A DNA stretch of 64,000 nucleotides from Symbiodinium microadriaticum (Eukaryota > Sar > Dinophyceae > Suessiales > Symbiodiniaceae), in assembly GCA_001939145.1 (NCBI GenBank), contig LSRX01001090.1:102806-166805 (forward strand). Direction: 5' to 3'. This document shows, one piece after another, positions 11,660-23,334 of the stretch (position 1 is the stretch's first letter; the number at the start of each line of letters is the position of its first letter). The notes beneath the pieces were generated by a model, which was given only the letters and a program-made list of their open reading frames with translations, made no database searches and was not told where the DNA came from. Both the position numbers and the translations under genes were made by a program.

Positions 11660-13850
11660 TGCAGACTGCGCATCCTAACATCAAGCTTTGATGCGAAGCT
11701 CTCGCTTTCCTTGGATGCAGGTTGAACCTCTCGGCGTCAAGCATCTCCAGATTCGTGGGCGCAACTTTTCGGCGCCTGCACGACCGAGAGCGTCTGAAGC
11801 TCATTCTGGTAATTGCATCACCCCATTGTTTGGCGGATTTGTCAAGCACGCTTCCGATCTTGAAAACGAGGTGTGTGGAGAAACTGTACGGATCGGTGCG
11901 CCGCTGCTGTGCCTCCTTGCTATGTGATGTCACATGCACTGCTTCCAGCGCATTTTGTGAAGACGGCAGGAATGGCGAGTTCCGAAGAAGGCTCTTGCAG
12001 GCGTGAACTGAGCGCTCGAGTGTAAGGGCATTCGAAACCAATTGTTTAATGCATGCTTTAGCAGATGTGACCACTGCATCGCGCTCTCAATTGAGAGTTT
12101 TTGGTTTCTGTAGCGTAGGCGTCAGGAGAGGGCCTGCAGGAGCGGAGCTGCGAAGCGGGAGCTAAAACGGATCAGAACCAGAGCAGACGGGGGAGAGCGA
12201 GAGCAAAGAGCAGCTAGGAGTTGCAATGTCTTGTGTTCCTGCAGCTGATGGGTCACTTATGAAGACGCTCCGCGCATCCTTCGTGCCCGGTGATGCGCCT
12301 GCTTAGACCCGGCCGCAGCTGCAAAGGCGGAACGACTGCGAGTTGCTTCGAAGGCTTGAATCGGCTTCAAGTGCTTTGCTTGAATACGCTTCAAAGGTGC
12401 CTTGCTAGCAACGGCCGGAGCCATCTTGCTTTCGCATCCGCACGGCACCCAGAACAGTCACAAGCCGGACCATCCAGTGCAAGGCAAAACTTCCAACCGT
12501 GCTGAGGTCTTCCGACGAACGCCTTCTGCGCTTGACCGACACCAGAGATGCATGGTGCCAAGTGCCCGTCAAGATCAAGTGCAAGGTTGAAGCATGTTGA
12601 AGTGAGCAAGCTTGAAGGCCATGGCTTTGACGTGCCCTCCGATGGCACAGGAACATGTCCAGGCCTCAAAGCTGCCATGTGCAGTGCAAAGACAGCACGT
12701 TGATTTGACCCTCTGGTCGCCATAGCTGTTGAGGCAGTTCCTTCCGTGCTAGGCCGTGGAAGAGGCCTCTTCAACTGCACCGCTGTTTGGACCGGAGTCC
12801 TTGAAGCTGCTTGCTGCCAGGGATGGAGCCATTTTTTGGCTCCGAGTCTACCCCAAGGCAGGGCGAGGAACTTTTTTCGGCATATGACCCTTGACTCGTG
12901 CTGACGGGCCTCTCGGAGGGGTTGGAAGCTTCCTACTCGTCTCTCTTGCAGGCAATTTCGCACCTGCTCCACACCTTGCAGAGCTCAGGCTGAACCAGCC
13001 GAATTCCTAACGGCACTGCCTGTTGAACACAAAGTGGTCTGCTGTAAAGCTCTAATCAGGTCCGGTCTACTGCAAGGCCTCGAGCGCGTTGGGCACGCTC
13101 TTTGGCACGTTCTACAGTGGGAATGTTCCTTCCTAGAAATCCAAAGTTCAAGCAGAGATCAATTTTGAAATCCAAATGCTTTGGTACCGCCATGTCTGTA
13201 CTTGCTTCTTAAAGTATCGCCGTCGTTTTGTGTGCACTTGCATTTGCCGGCTGGCTCTTCAAGAGTGTCAATATGGCTTCGTTGTTTGCTAGCCTGTCTG
13301 GTTTTAATTCAAGCACTGCCCACATGCGATCGAACAACGGATGAAAGCTGATTCCAAGTTTGAGTCCAAGTGCTGCAGCGTGGCCTGAGGCTCCACAGCC
13401 GGAATTCTGCTCGGACTTTGCATCGGGTTTGCTGCAGCTTCCAGTGCGAAGGCACAGCTTTGCTGTGCAAAGCGTGCTCGTGCATACGCGCACCCATCCG
13501 ACAGGCCGCTGCCGTTGCAGCCAGGCTGTCTGCAAACTGCAGCTGTGAATTATCCCCTGCCTCTGAAAGCTCTTACGGGCACCATCCTGAAGTTCCAGTC
13601 TTCCGAAATCAAGCGCGAGGCCTCACCTTGGGATTCGCCTGGCGACCAAGATGAAGACTTGTTTTTCTATCCCTGCGGGACCCTCGAAACAGCCTGGCTG
13701 GGCTATGCCGGGAGCACTGTGGCAGCCCTGCAAGCGGCAAAGAAAGGACTGGGCCATCCTCATGATGATCTCAGCCTTGCCACTAGCCAGACCCCCAGAC
13801 CCAGACATGCCTGCGAGGTGCCAGGTCCGGAAGAACAGGAGAACTCTCTT
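11660..13850. other. No supported gene
   Basis: Overlapping frames of 60-200 codons on both strands show no domain or conserved motif. A run near 13680-13750 (ETAWLGYAGSTVAALQAAKK) has protein-like composition and could belong to the N-terminal part of the membrane-protein gene that follows. Confidence 0.35.
12825..12843. repeat. Short hairpin with spliced-leader-like word
   Basis: GGAGCCA and TGGCTCC pair exactly around five T. The word AGCCATTTTTTGGCTCCGAG resembles the 3' part of the dinoflagellate spliced leader (known to end in AGCCATTTTGGCTCAAG) but has two extra T and mismatches at the end. It is probably a chance hairpin. A relic left by a reinserted trans-spliced mRNA is possible but weakly supported. 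Confidence 0.25.
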
Positions 13851-13860
13851 TTCTCTGCAG

Positions 13861-14935
13861 GTGGAACTTCGTGGGGGGGTTCCAGTTGGTCTTTGGATGG
13901 GATTGGCCGTGCCGCAGGCCCTGCCGCAGGCTAGCCAGGAATTCGCGTCCCAAACCGAACAAGTGCTTGAGGTGATGTTGCTGTGTATTCTGGGCAACAT
14001 GATTCCAATCCCGCTGATACTTGCAGCGCTCAGGACGCTGAGCCGTTGTTTTGTCCCAAAGAAGCCTGACGCACGCAAGGATTGAGCAGATGAAGCAGTT
14101 GCTGTCTCCGCTGCTAAAACGCGCAGCGCAGTCGCCTGGCGTGAAAAGAGCTACACCTTTGCCACACCTGAGTCGAGTGTCAAGTTCAGGAAGACAGAGC
14201 CAATCGGAGCCCATGACCGATGGGTTGGTGTCGCAGCGTGCCGCCCTCAAGTCGGCAAAGCAGGCTCTCCAAGTCTCCAAGTCTCTAAACGTCGTCAGGT
14301 TCGTCGGTGTCCCATTGCCTGGGACGGGAGCCTGGACCGGCGCCATGGCCTGGGACCCGAGGAGGGAGATGAGAGGGTTTGAGCCCTTTGGCCCCAGCTC
14401 AGCATGCCGAGAGACTGAAGAAGGAAGGTGACTCGCATCACAGGTCCCGGCTTTCCCAAGCACTGCCCAAGCATGTTCAGGGTGAGACCCAGTTTTCCGC
14501 TGCGACAAGCCTTCTAAATGTTCCAGGATGTTCGAGGTTCAGACAGACTCGCTTGCAATACAGGCTTGCAGGTTTCTTCAAAAGATGCCACGAATTGCGC
14601 CCATCCGCTTATCCGCTCCCCATCCCAGCATCTTGTCGAGGTGGCCTACCTGCTGGGGATGGACCTTTGGGAGGCTTCGCTTGGCTTCGCTGTCTACTGT
14701 GGTCCATGTGGTCGTTTATTTCAGAAGAGCTCCCGAGGCAATCACGTCAGCACGAAACTCAGAGCAGACATGACGCCGTCGAGCGTGCCTTGGACTTCTG
14801 TGACCGCACTGTCAAGAGGTCCTAGCTGGAGTCGTCGTGGCTGCTTGCATCATGGCGCCCCCTCCTCGGAGGGAAAGCGAATACCGGGGGGACCATGTGA
14901 GGCCGACATGTGCCGAGAGATATCCAGGTCGCTAA
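13861..14935 (+). CDS. Small multidrug export (COG2426-type) membrane protein
   Basis: This is an integral membrane protein of the family annotated in bacteria as putative small multidrug exporters; transport is not well demonstrated for it. Four + strand exons carry the family blocks in order. 13861-13917 is VELRGGVPVGLWMGLAVPQ (GC donor). About 13972-14035 is VMLLCILGNMIPIPLILAAL. 14299-14347 is FVGVPLPGTGAWTGAM (GC donor). About 14641-14700 is VAYLLGMDLWEASLGFAV. A last exon, about 14819-14935, is VLAGVVVAACIMAPP followed by a short polar tail and a TAA stop. With the GC donors used, spacing between blocks matches the bacterial family almost residue for residue; the joins near 14690 and 14819 remain uncertain. 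The first intron would be only 54 bases. N-terminal exons upstream of the E-L-R-G-G block are not identified. A bacterial-type family in a spliced nuclear gene suggests endosymbiotic or lateral origin (inference). Confidence 0.8.
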
Positions 14936-14939
14936 CCCT

Positions 14940-17340
14940 GGCCGGCTGGTATGGCTGTGCTTTCGTCGTGCTGCCGACAGTACTTAGAGACATCTCGAGC
15001 GATCTCAGCATCCGTGCAGTAAAGCGAGTGTTGGCCAGGTGATGCTTGGAATTGTTGCCTTGGCCAGCAGATGGCTGCAGATGCGGAAGTCGTGATGTCC
15101 ATGCGACTCTTCGGACCTGCAGTGCTTTGTTTAAGTCACCAGTTGGCTAATTAGCGCATTCCCTGAATCTCACGCAGCAGACATGAGAGCATGTCTGGCA
15201 TTAGCATTGGAGCATGTCGAGCCTTGGACCAGTGTGCAAAGAGCTCCTGGGCACAGCGACGACACACTGGGTGAAGCCAGACACTGCTCGTCATAAAATG
15301 ATTGTGCTTGACCCCGTCTATGAGCTGTAGAACGAGCAGGCGCTGAGCACTTTACCCGAGCATAGCAGTTGTGAAGCCAGGCGAACATCTGCTTTCTCAT
15401 GACAGCACTGCCTTGCACAAGGGAAACCTCCCTTTGCTCAAGCCAGACAGCGACACAGCAGGACATCATGATCAGAACAAGCTTGCCCGAAGACGGCTCT
15501 CCTCCATCACACGTGCTTATCAACAGGTCACGGCCATGCTAGACTCTTCCCAACACCATCCCCAGTGCTACCCAAGGACCTATAGTCTTGTGGTTTGATA
15601 CTCATACTTTCGTTTTGGCTGCCATGCGACATGCCGCGTCGAAAGCCCGCGACTCAGACGCAGAACACGGTGCTCTTTGCATTCTGCTCCGGCCTCGCTC
15701 CTCTCAGACATCTCAGATACGAGATTTTGAGTGCTCAGCAAGGGCTCCTTAGGAATGTTGGTGCATGTTTGGGGTCTTCGGTTTTAGTATGGGGATGCTT
15801 TCAGTAAAGCTCTGTAGGATCAAGTGCTCCCGCATTTTCGAGGTTAGATGGCGATCACCATGGCAGATCGAAGCAAGAGGCTCCCCGTAGGATCCAAGAG
15901 CTGCGGCGAGTCCTTGCACGCCCAGGGCAAGGTCCAGGCCGCTGCAGGCAGGGCAGAGCTGGGAGAGCGAATCCGAGCGAAGTCGGGGCGACTGGTCAAG
16001 CAGCAGGCGTCATCTGGCGCTCCTCTGTGTCGCCCCCTGAGTTCGGCAGTCATATAGATCTTAGGGATGACGCATGGAAGGCACAGCGTGCATCGGCGCA
16101 GTGGTTCATGCTAAAGGACTCTCAGCTTGTCAATCCGTTTCCAGTACTCCGGCAGACTTCACAAAGCTTCCCATGCAGCATGTCTTGTTCCAGAATGTTC
16201 CCAGAGCCTAAGGTGTAGGAAACTGTCAAGGTAAGAAGGAACATGTTGGAAGCAAGCCTTCTCGCAGACACACTGCCCAGGCCTTTGCATGGTGTCTTGC
16301 GCAGTCGCCGAACGGCCCTGATGGCTTATGCCGACAAGCCATCTCCCAAGTAGTTTAACGGAGTTCTGGAACTTCACGTTGCAATGTTGCTCAGCACGCC
16401 AGTGGTCTATAGATGAGGGCCTCTGCGCCGTCGATGCCAACGACGAAGAAGACATTAGGACTGCCAGAAGGGCCATAACCATCATCAAAGCAGCATCTCT
16501 TGGAGGAGGCAATGGTTTGATCGTTTACCCTACTCAAGCTGGGCTAGTCCTGCAAGCGAGTTCTCGACCGAAGCACTTCAGTTTCAGGCAATCTGCTACC
16601 TTGGCTTGTCTGAAGGAGGAGTGTCCTGGATTCTAGAAACGGTGAGGCCAAGGTGCCCACGGCTTCTTCGTGTTCTGCTGGTAACTCATCGGTAATGTTT
16701 AGGGGCATCTCGGGCACTGGGATTGCTTCCTGCAGGCGACCGTGCCATACACCTCGAGGGCCGAGGATGCCGGGGTCGCATCGCATGTGCCGAAGGGCGG
16801 TTCTGGGCGCCGACCGGCTTGTCAGGATCGGCCGGATCGGGCTCGGCTGCCCAGCGCGGGCCAGGCCCCCAGCTTGTGTGGAGTATGAGGCCGTGGCTCT
16901 GCAAAATGGCATGCGACAGTCACTCGCCTTTGCCCCGAAGCCCGAAGCGCCGAAGCCCCCGAAGTTTCTGAGCTGGCTTCAGCAACAATACAGCTTGCGG
17001 TGGGCCTGGAAGAAGTTTGTTATGCGTCCGTCTTCTGTTAAGAGCACACTTACCACGTGGTGACAGGAGTCCTGCCGGGCTTATCCTGCGAATCTGAACC
17101 GGCCTTTCGGCCCTTGCAGTGAGAACTCCTCCGAGGCCCTGAGCCATCGGCGCCCCGAGGTCGCAGCACCAGCGCTCGATCTGGATCTTGATTTCTGTCC
17201 TTCCTGCTGTCGTGCAGGCTTTGCCGAGAGGCACCGGGAGCTGCGCACTCCTGTTGTGGTCGAGGAGTTCTGCAGAGTGATGCAGAGATAAGATACACCG
17301 GTACTTGAGAGAACTGTCAGCCCTGCTGCCGAGATCTTTC
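14940..17340. other. No recognised gene; two candidate fragments
   Basis: Fragments with protein-like composition on the + strand are about 16410-16500 (SIDEGLCAVDANDEEDIRTA, then a basic helix) and about 16935-17030 (EAPKPPKFLSWLQQQYSLRW, then AWKKFV). Neither matches a family I know. The second could be an upstream exon of the glycine-zipper gene. The remainder holds only overlapping chance frames. Confidence 0.25.
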
Positions 17341-17356
17341 TTCTGGACGCCTCAAG

Positions 17357-17810
17357 GACATCATAGCTGGAGCGCTCGTCGGCGCAGTCACAGGAGCTGT
17401 GGCAGGTGCAGGCAGCGGAGCTGCTTTAGGCGGTTCCGGTGGCAACGGCCTTGCTTGGGACTCGGGATGACCCGAGAAAACGCACGGGTCTCGGCTCTCC
17501 CCTCTCCCTTGCATCATTCGCATGCCAAGGCCGGGGCGGCCGGAGGCGCGGCCTCGGGAGCCGCCCTGGGCCTTACCAGTGGCGCGGTGGCCGGGGCAGC
17601 GCTGACCACCGTGAATCCCGACGAACCGAGCTCAGGGTCGGCGTCGGCGGCGAGGATCCGTTTCCTGCGGGCATCTGCCGATGAGGTAGCTGCAGCCGGC
17701 GTTGGAGCGGCAGGCCTCCTTGCGCACTTTGATGTCTGTCGGGTTCTCATTTCGCACGCCACCTTTTCGAGGCGTAGGGGCAGCTGCAGGTGTAGGTGCA
17801 GTTCTCAACC
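17357..17810 (+). CDS. Glycine-zipper (Gly/Ala-rich, probably membrane) protein
   Basis: Three or four short exons encode runs with glycine every fourth residue or so, the pattern of glycine-zipper helices that pack tightly in membranes or pores. Exon a (17357 to about 17445, after TCAAG|G) reads DIIAGALVGAVTGAVAGAGS, then GAALGG. Exon b (17530 to about 17610, after CCAAG|G) reads AGAAGGAASGAALGLTSGAV, then AGAAL. About 17690-17723 reads VAAAGVGAAG. Exon d (17772 to about 17810, after TTCGAG) reads VGAAAGVGAVLN. Exons a and b are in different frames with a stop between, so splicing is required. Because all pieces encode the same unusual pattern they very probably belong together. Start, stop and function are not known. 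A frame of 308 codons covers part of this interval but mixes exon and intron. Confidence 0.55.
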
Positions 17811-17814
17811 GAGT

Positions 17815-20800
17815 GCAGTGCTCAGCTATGCTCAGCTCGTGACCACAGGAGGCCCAAAGCCGGGTCCAGAGAGTCCTCGATCTCAGGCCCAAGGAGTGCA
17901 AGAACCTTACGGCAGGTGGCCAGATGCCAGATTGGTCGGGGCCATAGATTCCATAGATCATGTAAATGGCATGAGCAGCACTGCTAATGTAAAGATTGTA
18001 ACCGCATGCCACGAACTTGAGGCCCCACGGTACATGGACGAAGCTCCTCTGGTACGAGACCGATGGGCGAGACCGTCGGGGGTCCCACAGGCAACCGCGG
18101 GAGGGCATAGGCATAGTCTCCCAGGGCGTCAGCGAGAGAGCAGGGAGGCTTGCCCAATCTGCGGTCTTCTCGGCTGTGGCTCTTCCTTGCCTGTCCGGGT
18201 CGTGCCTGCTGTGGGCATCGCTAGCTGCTAGCTGGTGTGCCTGCACACGGCAACTTCAACACTGAGAAGGACCACCCGTGACTACACAAATGCTGGCCCA
18301 GATGCACGCGACAGTCTCTGCTTTCTTGACAGCATGTGGCATTTATCGAGAGTCATGAGAGTCTGTTCTCCATTACGGGGTTCATGTCGTCCGGTGCAGC
18401 ATAGATTGAACTTAGGCACCGCGAGCACACACCGAGATCAGATACACCATGTTAAACCACAGCCTCAGCACTCCAGAATTATTCGGAAAGGTGCTCAGCA
18501 GCTTGCAGCATGCATCAACAAACCCCATCACAGTGTAGTTTCCTACATCGGTCAACCCGCAACTGCAGCCATTTCACTGAGCACTCGAGGCTGAATAACT
18601 CCCTCGGACGGCTCGTGTGGTCTCTGCACGCCTGGCTGAGCCTGTGCTAGTGGAACTGCTCGAAGCTAAACCGCTGCCGTCACGGGGACGCCCTCTCACT
18701 TCGGCCACAGAAAAGGGAAAGCTTTGATGTCGCTTCCCTTGAGAGGCTCAAGCTGAGGAGCTACGGCCGGAGGCGCAGGCAAAAGCCTGCGATGCAGTGC
18801 TTGGCACATGTGAAGGATCCACTGTTGTATCAACTCATGTGCACAACAGGCACCGCCGTCAGCCCCGTTGAATGTCTCTGGAAGCACGCCCCCAAGCGCA
18901 GGACTGCTGCTCTTTGCATCATCTCTTCCGCTCATAAGATGCAATCAATGTATTCAGAGCAGGAGCAGCTCCGCGTGAGGCTTCAGAACGTGGCGACAGC
19001 CAACGTCGATTCCTGAGTCCATTCGTCAACACGGTTGCAGTTTTTTCGCATCTTCACGGATGCGCTTTTGCGAACTCTGCCGACACGGGCAAGCAAGGTG
19101 CTGTGGTCGAGCCAGAAGAGCACGAAAGCCGTGTAGGCCCCGGCTGAAGAGTGATCACGGCCAGGCAGCAGAGGCAACCACTTGCTTGGGCTCTGCAGCT
19201 GCACAATATGCGTCACAGTGCATGCTATGTGCATGCGTCTGTGATTCCCGTAGTTACTCCAGTAGTCCCTGGCACTGTCCCGGTTTGGTGATTGGATCAG
19301 ACTGTTGCAGCGCCTGGTATTTCTGAGAAAATTTGCTGAGAGACGTAACCAACCCGCTGCCCAAATCGATGCTGATGCTGATGGCATGATGTACTCCATA
19401 CCGTACATGTCACTGACATGTCAAAAACCATGTCATCGATAGCAAGTCGCACGAGCCGTTTCCTCTTTAAGGAACAGGGTTGCAGGAGGCACAGCAGCTG
19501 AGCGTGCGTCTACTCTTGAGAATCTGAGACTCTCCCAGGCGAAGCTGAGCACCCGAGCGATCCTCACCAGGCCTGGTCGCTCGGAACTGCTCAGCCCGCA
19601 ATCTTGCACATTGTCGAGGAGATGTCTGTCTCCAAGCAAAAGCGCTGGAAAAGAGCCAGCCACGAGCTCAGCATCCTGGCACTTTGGACAGCTCGTTGCG
19701 CCGTGCACGCGACGTCGGGCGACAAGATCGGCCACTTTGCGGTGGCTCAGCATGTGGCATGCTGAACCCCATCCCTTGACCTGAGCTGGGTGGGCACGAG
19801 TAGGTCATGAGATCGTGCAACTGTAGCCGACTGTAGCCAGGCCTGCAGCGAGCGAATGCCATGCTGTCTGCGGAGATCGAAGCCCGAAGCGGAGAGGCAC
19901 CCCCAAAAACCACAGGGACGTGTAATGCGTGGGATGCGTGGGCGGGGCCGTGCTCCGAAGGTCGTGGCCAAAGGCCTGGACACCCTTGGAGCACTGCTTT
20001 CAAATCTCCGCCAGCTTCAGGACCCCCGGGTCGGCAATGAGATGCAATGAGCCCTTTAAAAGACCGGCCTAAAGCGAACAGAGGCTGCCAGCGAGGTTGC
20101 CATCGCGCAGGCAGCCTTCGGGCCCTCCTCTTTCTCGCATCTCCTCCCTTCCTCCTGTGAGAGGCTACGGAGCAGACCGTGCAAAGGGCCAGGCCCGAGC
20201 CTCAGCGCAGGGCGAGAGAGCCGCGCCTCCCTCGCTCGCGGTGCCGTGGTCGCCTTCTTAGGAGCCTCGGCTCGAAGGCACGTGCAGACCGAGACCGCGC
20301 AGACGAGGAGAGTTGACTCAACAGGAGCCGTGAGATAAGAACGTCGGACCGATTGACCCCGGTGCAGTGTCATCGAATGGTGCATTCAATGGGGAAGGGC
20401 GGCGTGCTTCGTTTCAAAACCAAGCCGAGCCATGCTTGCCTCAGATGGTGTTGGCATGCAGATCGAATCATTTTTGGAGTTGGTTCACCTTTTTCTCTTA
20501 GGCTCCAGGACTAAAAGCAGGCAGCACCATGGTAGCCCTGCCTGTCACAAGAGCAGCTGCAGACTGCAGACCACTTGCGAAGCTGCACAGGATTGCCGGC
20601 CAAAGTCGGTACTCACCAGCAGCTGTTGACACTCACTCCTACTTTGTTTAACCTAGCCACCCCAGGCATGTCCCACTTCACCAGCTACAGCCCTCAAAGT
20701 CGCGGAGTGTAGCGAAGCAGTGCATCCATTGGTGTTGCTAAAGCCTTGGCCATGCGAGTAATGTCAAGCTTCAGACATTCGTCAGCGATGGTCTTGACAA

Positions 20801-21410
20801 GAAGCAGCGCGCGGCATTGACGCGGCGGCATCAAGGCGGCAGATTTGCAGTCCTTCAATAATTCCTCTGAGCTGCCGCGCCTTCCATCGGTAGGAGACTT
20901 GTAGGCAGGGCTGGATATAAAGCGAGCGGTCGTTTCCGAATGTCAATAGATGCCGGGATCCCTCTGGTCCGAGATGCACTCATCGAGACGATGGTTTCTT
21001 TTTCTTCGGATCGTCGGCTGGGGTCTCTTTGCGACAGTCTATCGTGTTTGGACACATGCGACCGAAGAAGCGCCTAGCAGCCTAACTGTCGTTCCACGGC
21101 TAGTGCCAGGCTAATCGCCGCTCCAGCGATGGCAGCATGGTTGCCGCTGCCTTCAGCATACCGGGAAGCAGAGCGTCGGCGTGTGGGGCCTTTCCGAGCA
21201 TAGAAGTCTCAGGCTGGTGGTGGGCGTTGTGATCGCGGTCGGCTTGGTCATTTCTTCAGCCTTCAGCTTTTGGCTGGCGTTGAGGCTTGGCATTGTCTCC
21301 TGCGGCCTCTGTCAAGCGGCAGTGCAATTTCAGGCAACCAGATTCCTTGGAGGAGCTGGGCGCTGGGGGGCCTAAGCTCTGCATGTGTGAAATCGCAAGT
21401 CGGCTTGGCT
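17815..21410. other. No recognised gene
   Basis: Weak protein-like pieces on the + strand are about 18722-18840 (SFDVASLERLKLRSYGRRRR, then a Cys/His-containing run) and about 20950-21040 (DAGIPLVRDALIETMVSFSS). No domain is recognisable and neither has a clear neighbour exon. The interval otherwise looks intergenic or intronic. Confidence 0.3.
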
Positions 21411-21419
21411 TCAAGCAGG

Positions 21420-22390
21420 AAAGTCTTGAGCCTGAACTACTTGCAGTATGTGTCTGAGGTGAAGCCCACGTATCCAAGAAATGCGTTGCCAGAGGACAAG
21501 ATCCAGGCCGACAGGGCTCGACGTGGGAGCTTCCTAGGGCTGGAAACACATCTTCAAGCCCGCCTGTTCCGCGAGGCATACCAGCAGCTGAAGAGCAAGT
21601 TGCAGGGCGAGTTCGCAAAAGACCTGCCCGAACTGTGGGATCTGTTTGGCATTTCGGGAGCCTCCAGTGTTGGTTGCCTTCGACCGTGTGCTCTTCCTGC
21701 ACCAAGATCCATTCACCTTGCTAGTGGCAACCAGCTGCCGGAGATATCGGAACTTGCAGTACTCACCTTCCTCTAAGATTCCCGCAGACCAGAAGCGACA
21801 GTGCAGTCACCAACTAGAACAGAATAAGTACCACTTAAAGACAGGGCGCGAAAGCCTTTTTCCGGGTCTGCTTGCCCTGACAGCCTTTGCAGGACATGGC
21901 TGGAGATCAGTGGGTGTGCAAGCTGCCGCCACATGCAAAAGACTTGCTGAAGTGCCCCATGAGGACTCTGTCTAGGATGTCGGTTTCCCAGAGATTCTTG
22001 TTCAGGTACAGGCTCATGCAGCGTGCCATTGGAGACATGTCTCTGTTGCAAAAGATTGATGCAGATGTCATACGCCCAGCAGTTGAGCGCCGCATTCTAC
22101 AAGTATGGCAAACGATCAGAGCATCAGCACCCTCGTTCACTGAACTTAGGCCCGTGGATATTGGAAGCTCTTTTCCAAAGGCATCATTACGTCCAAGTTT
22201 TGGAATTCAGCCACTGGGCGCAGATGCAAAGCCAGATTCGCAGGTTTGTGCCGCATGCTGCGCATCCTTGAGGTGCTGGCCGCCGAGCGAGAGCTCTCGC
22301 AAGAAATCGAGGCTCTCAAACTCGAGGTTCATCTGCTGAAACACACATGTTCCAGGCTTGAGGCACAAGACACACGACATCACGGTATAC
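21420..22390 (+). CDS. Unrecognised protein with coiled-coil segment
   Basis: I do not recognise this gene, but four neighbouring + strand stretches look coding. About 21425-21650 is charged and helical (YPRNALPEDKIQADRARRGS, then LQARLFREAYQQLKSKLQ, then KDLPELWDLFGISG). About 21650-21735 reads EPPVLVAFDRVLFLHQDPF. About 21897-22120 reads AGDQWVCKLPPHAKDLLKC, then MSVSQRFLFRYRLMQRAIGD, then KIDADVIRPAVERRILQVW. About 22235-22380 reads MLRILEVLAAERELSQEIEA and continues as a heptad-like coiled coil ending near RLEAQDTRHH. The pieces lie in different frames, so introns separate them. The coiled coil suggests a structural or scaffold role (inference). Confidence 0.45.
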
Positions 22391-22394
22391 CCCT

Positions 22395-23330
22395 GGCCCT
22401 TTAGCCCCCTGCAGCTCAGGCATTGGCCATTGAGCCGCTACAGGATCCACAGGGCATCGTGTCGGAAGTGCGCCGGATCAGGAATCGCTTTGAGCAATCT
22501 TCAAACATGTGCGCACTCGCTGCGCTGAGGCTATGCAGCTTGTTGTCAGATACGGCGACAAAATCTGGGAAAAGTTTCCGGAGCCGCCGGAGAATCCTGG
22601 AGGCTCGGTGATGAGCAATGTTGATTTTAAGACCTCCGCTAAAATGGCTTGAGTGTGCCTGGAGCATGTGTCTTGCTCGGATCTGTTTCTGTTGTCAAGC
22701 TGTTCTCAGTTGTGCATGACTGCATCAGAATTTCTCCTTCTCGACGAAAAGTATCGCTGCGACGGTTAGTTTTCGCGCTGAGTGGCGCGGAGTTTGATTT
22801 TACGAAAATTGCCATGGCTCAGTCCTGGGCACAGAACGTGGCCCAACCAACGGAACTGCACTCCGTTACGGACACTTCTATCGCTGCTTCCAGCATACTG
22901 GTGTTAGAAAGGGTGTGGAAGCCCAGCCACAGCAGGACATCTAGCCAGGGGGTGCCAGGGGTGCTTTAGCGATGGTGCGCCTCAAGCCCCCAGCTGTACT
23001 GCAACATACTGCAACCATGCAACAGCGAAAGTTTGCACCACAGCACTTCCGAGATGCATTCCCAATCTCTCTGATTCCCTGCCTACCCTTGCTCCCCGCA
23101 CTCTTTATGTCTCTCTCTGGCTCTGCTCACTCCCTCGCTGTCATCGGTAAGAGATATTGTGAGGAACTTGGCGCACTCGTTCTGTGGGCATCCTTGGGCC
23201 TCGAATCGCACGAGTTGTCAAAGTTGCCAACGCTTAATTCGGCCGGTTTTTCTCCATCCTGGCTGGTGAGCGGACCATTGCGAGAGCGAGTCGAGGGTCT
23301 CTGCTACTCGTGGTAAGACCTGGCAGGTGC
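22395..23330. other. No supported gene
   Basis: Chance frames on both strands. One + strand run at about 22780-22870 (LSGAEFDFTKIAMAQSWAQN) has protein-like composition but no recognisable family. It may be intergenic sequence before the CS-domain gene. Confidence 0.3.
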
Positions 23331-23334
23331 AGCG

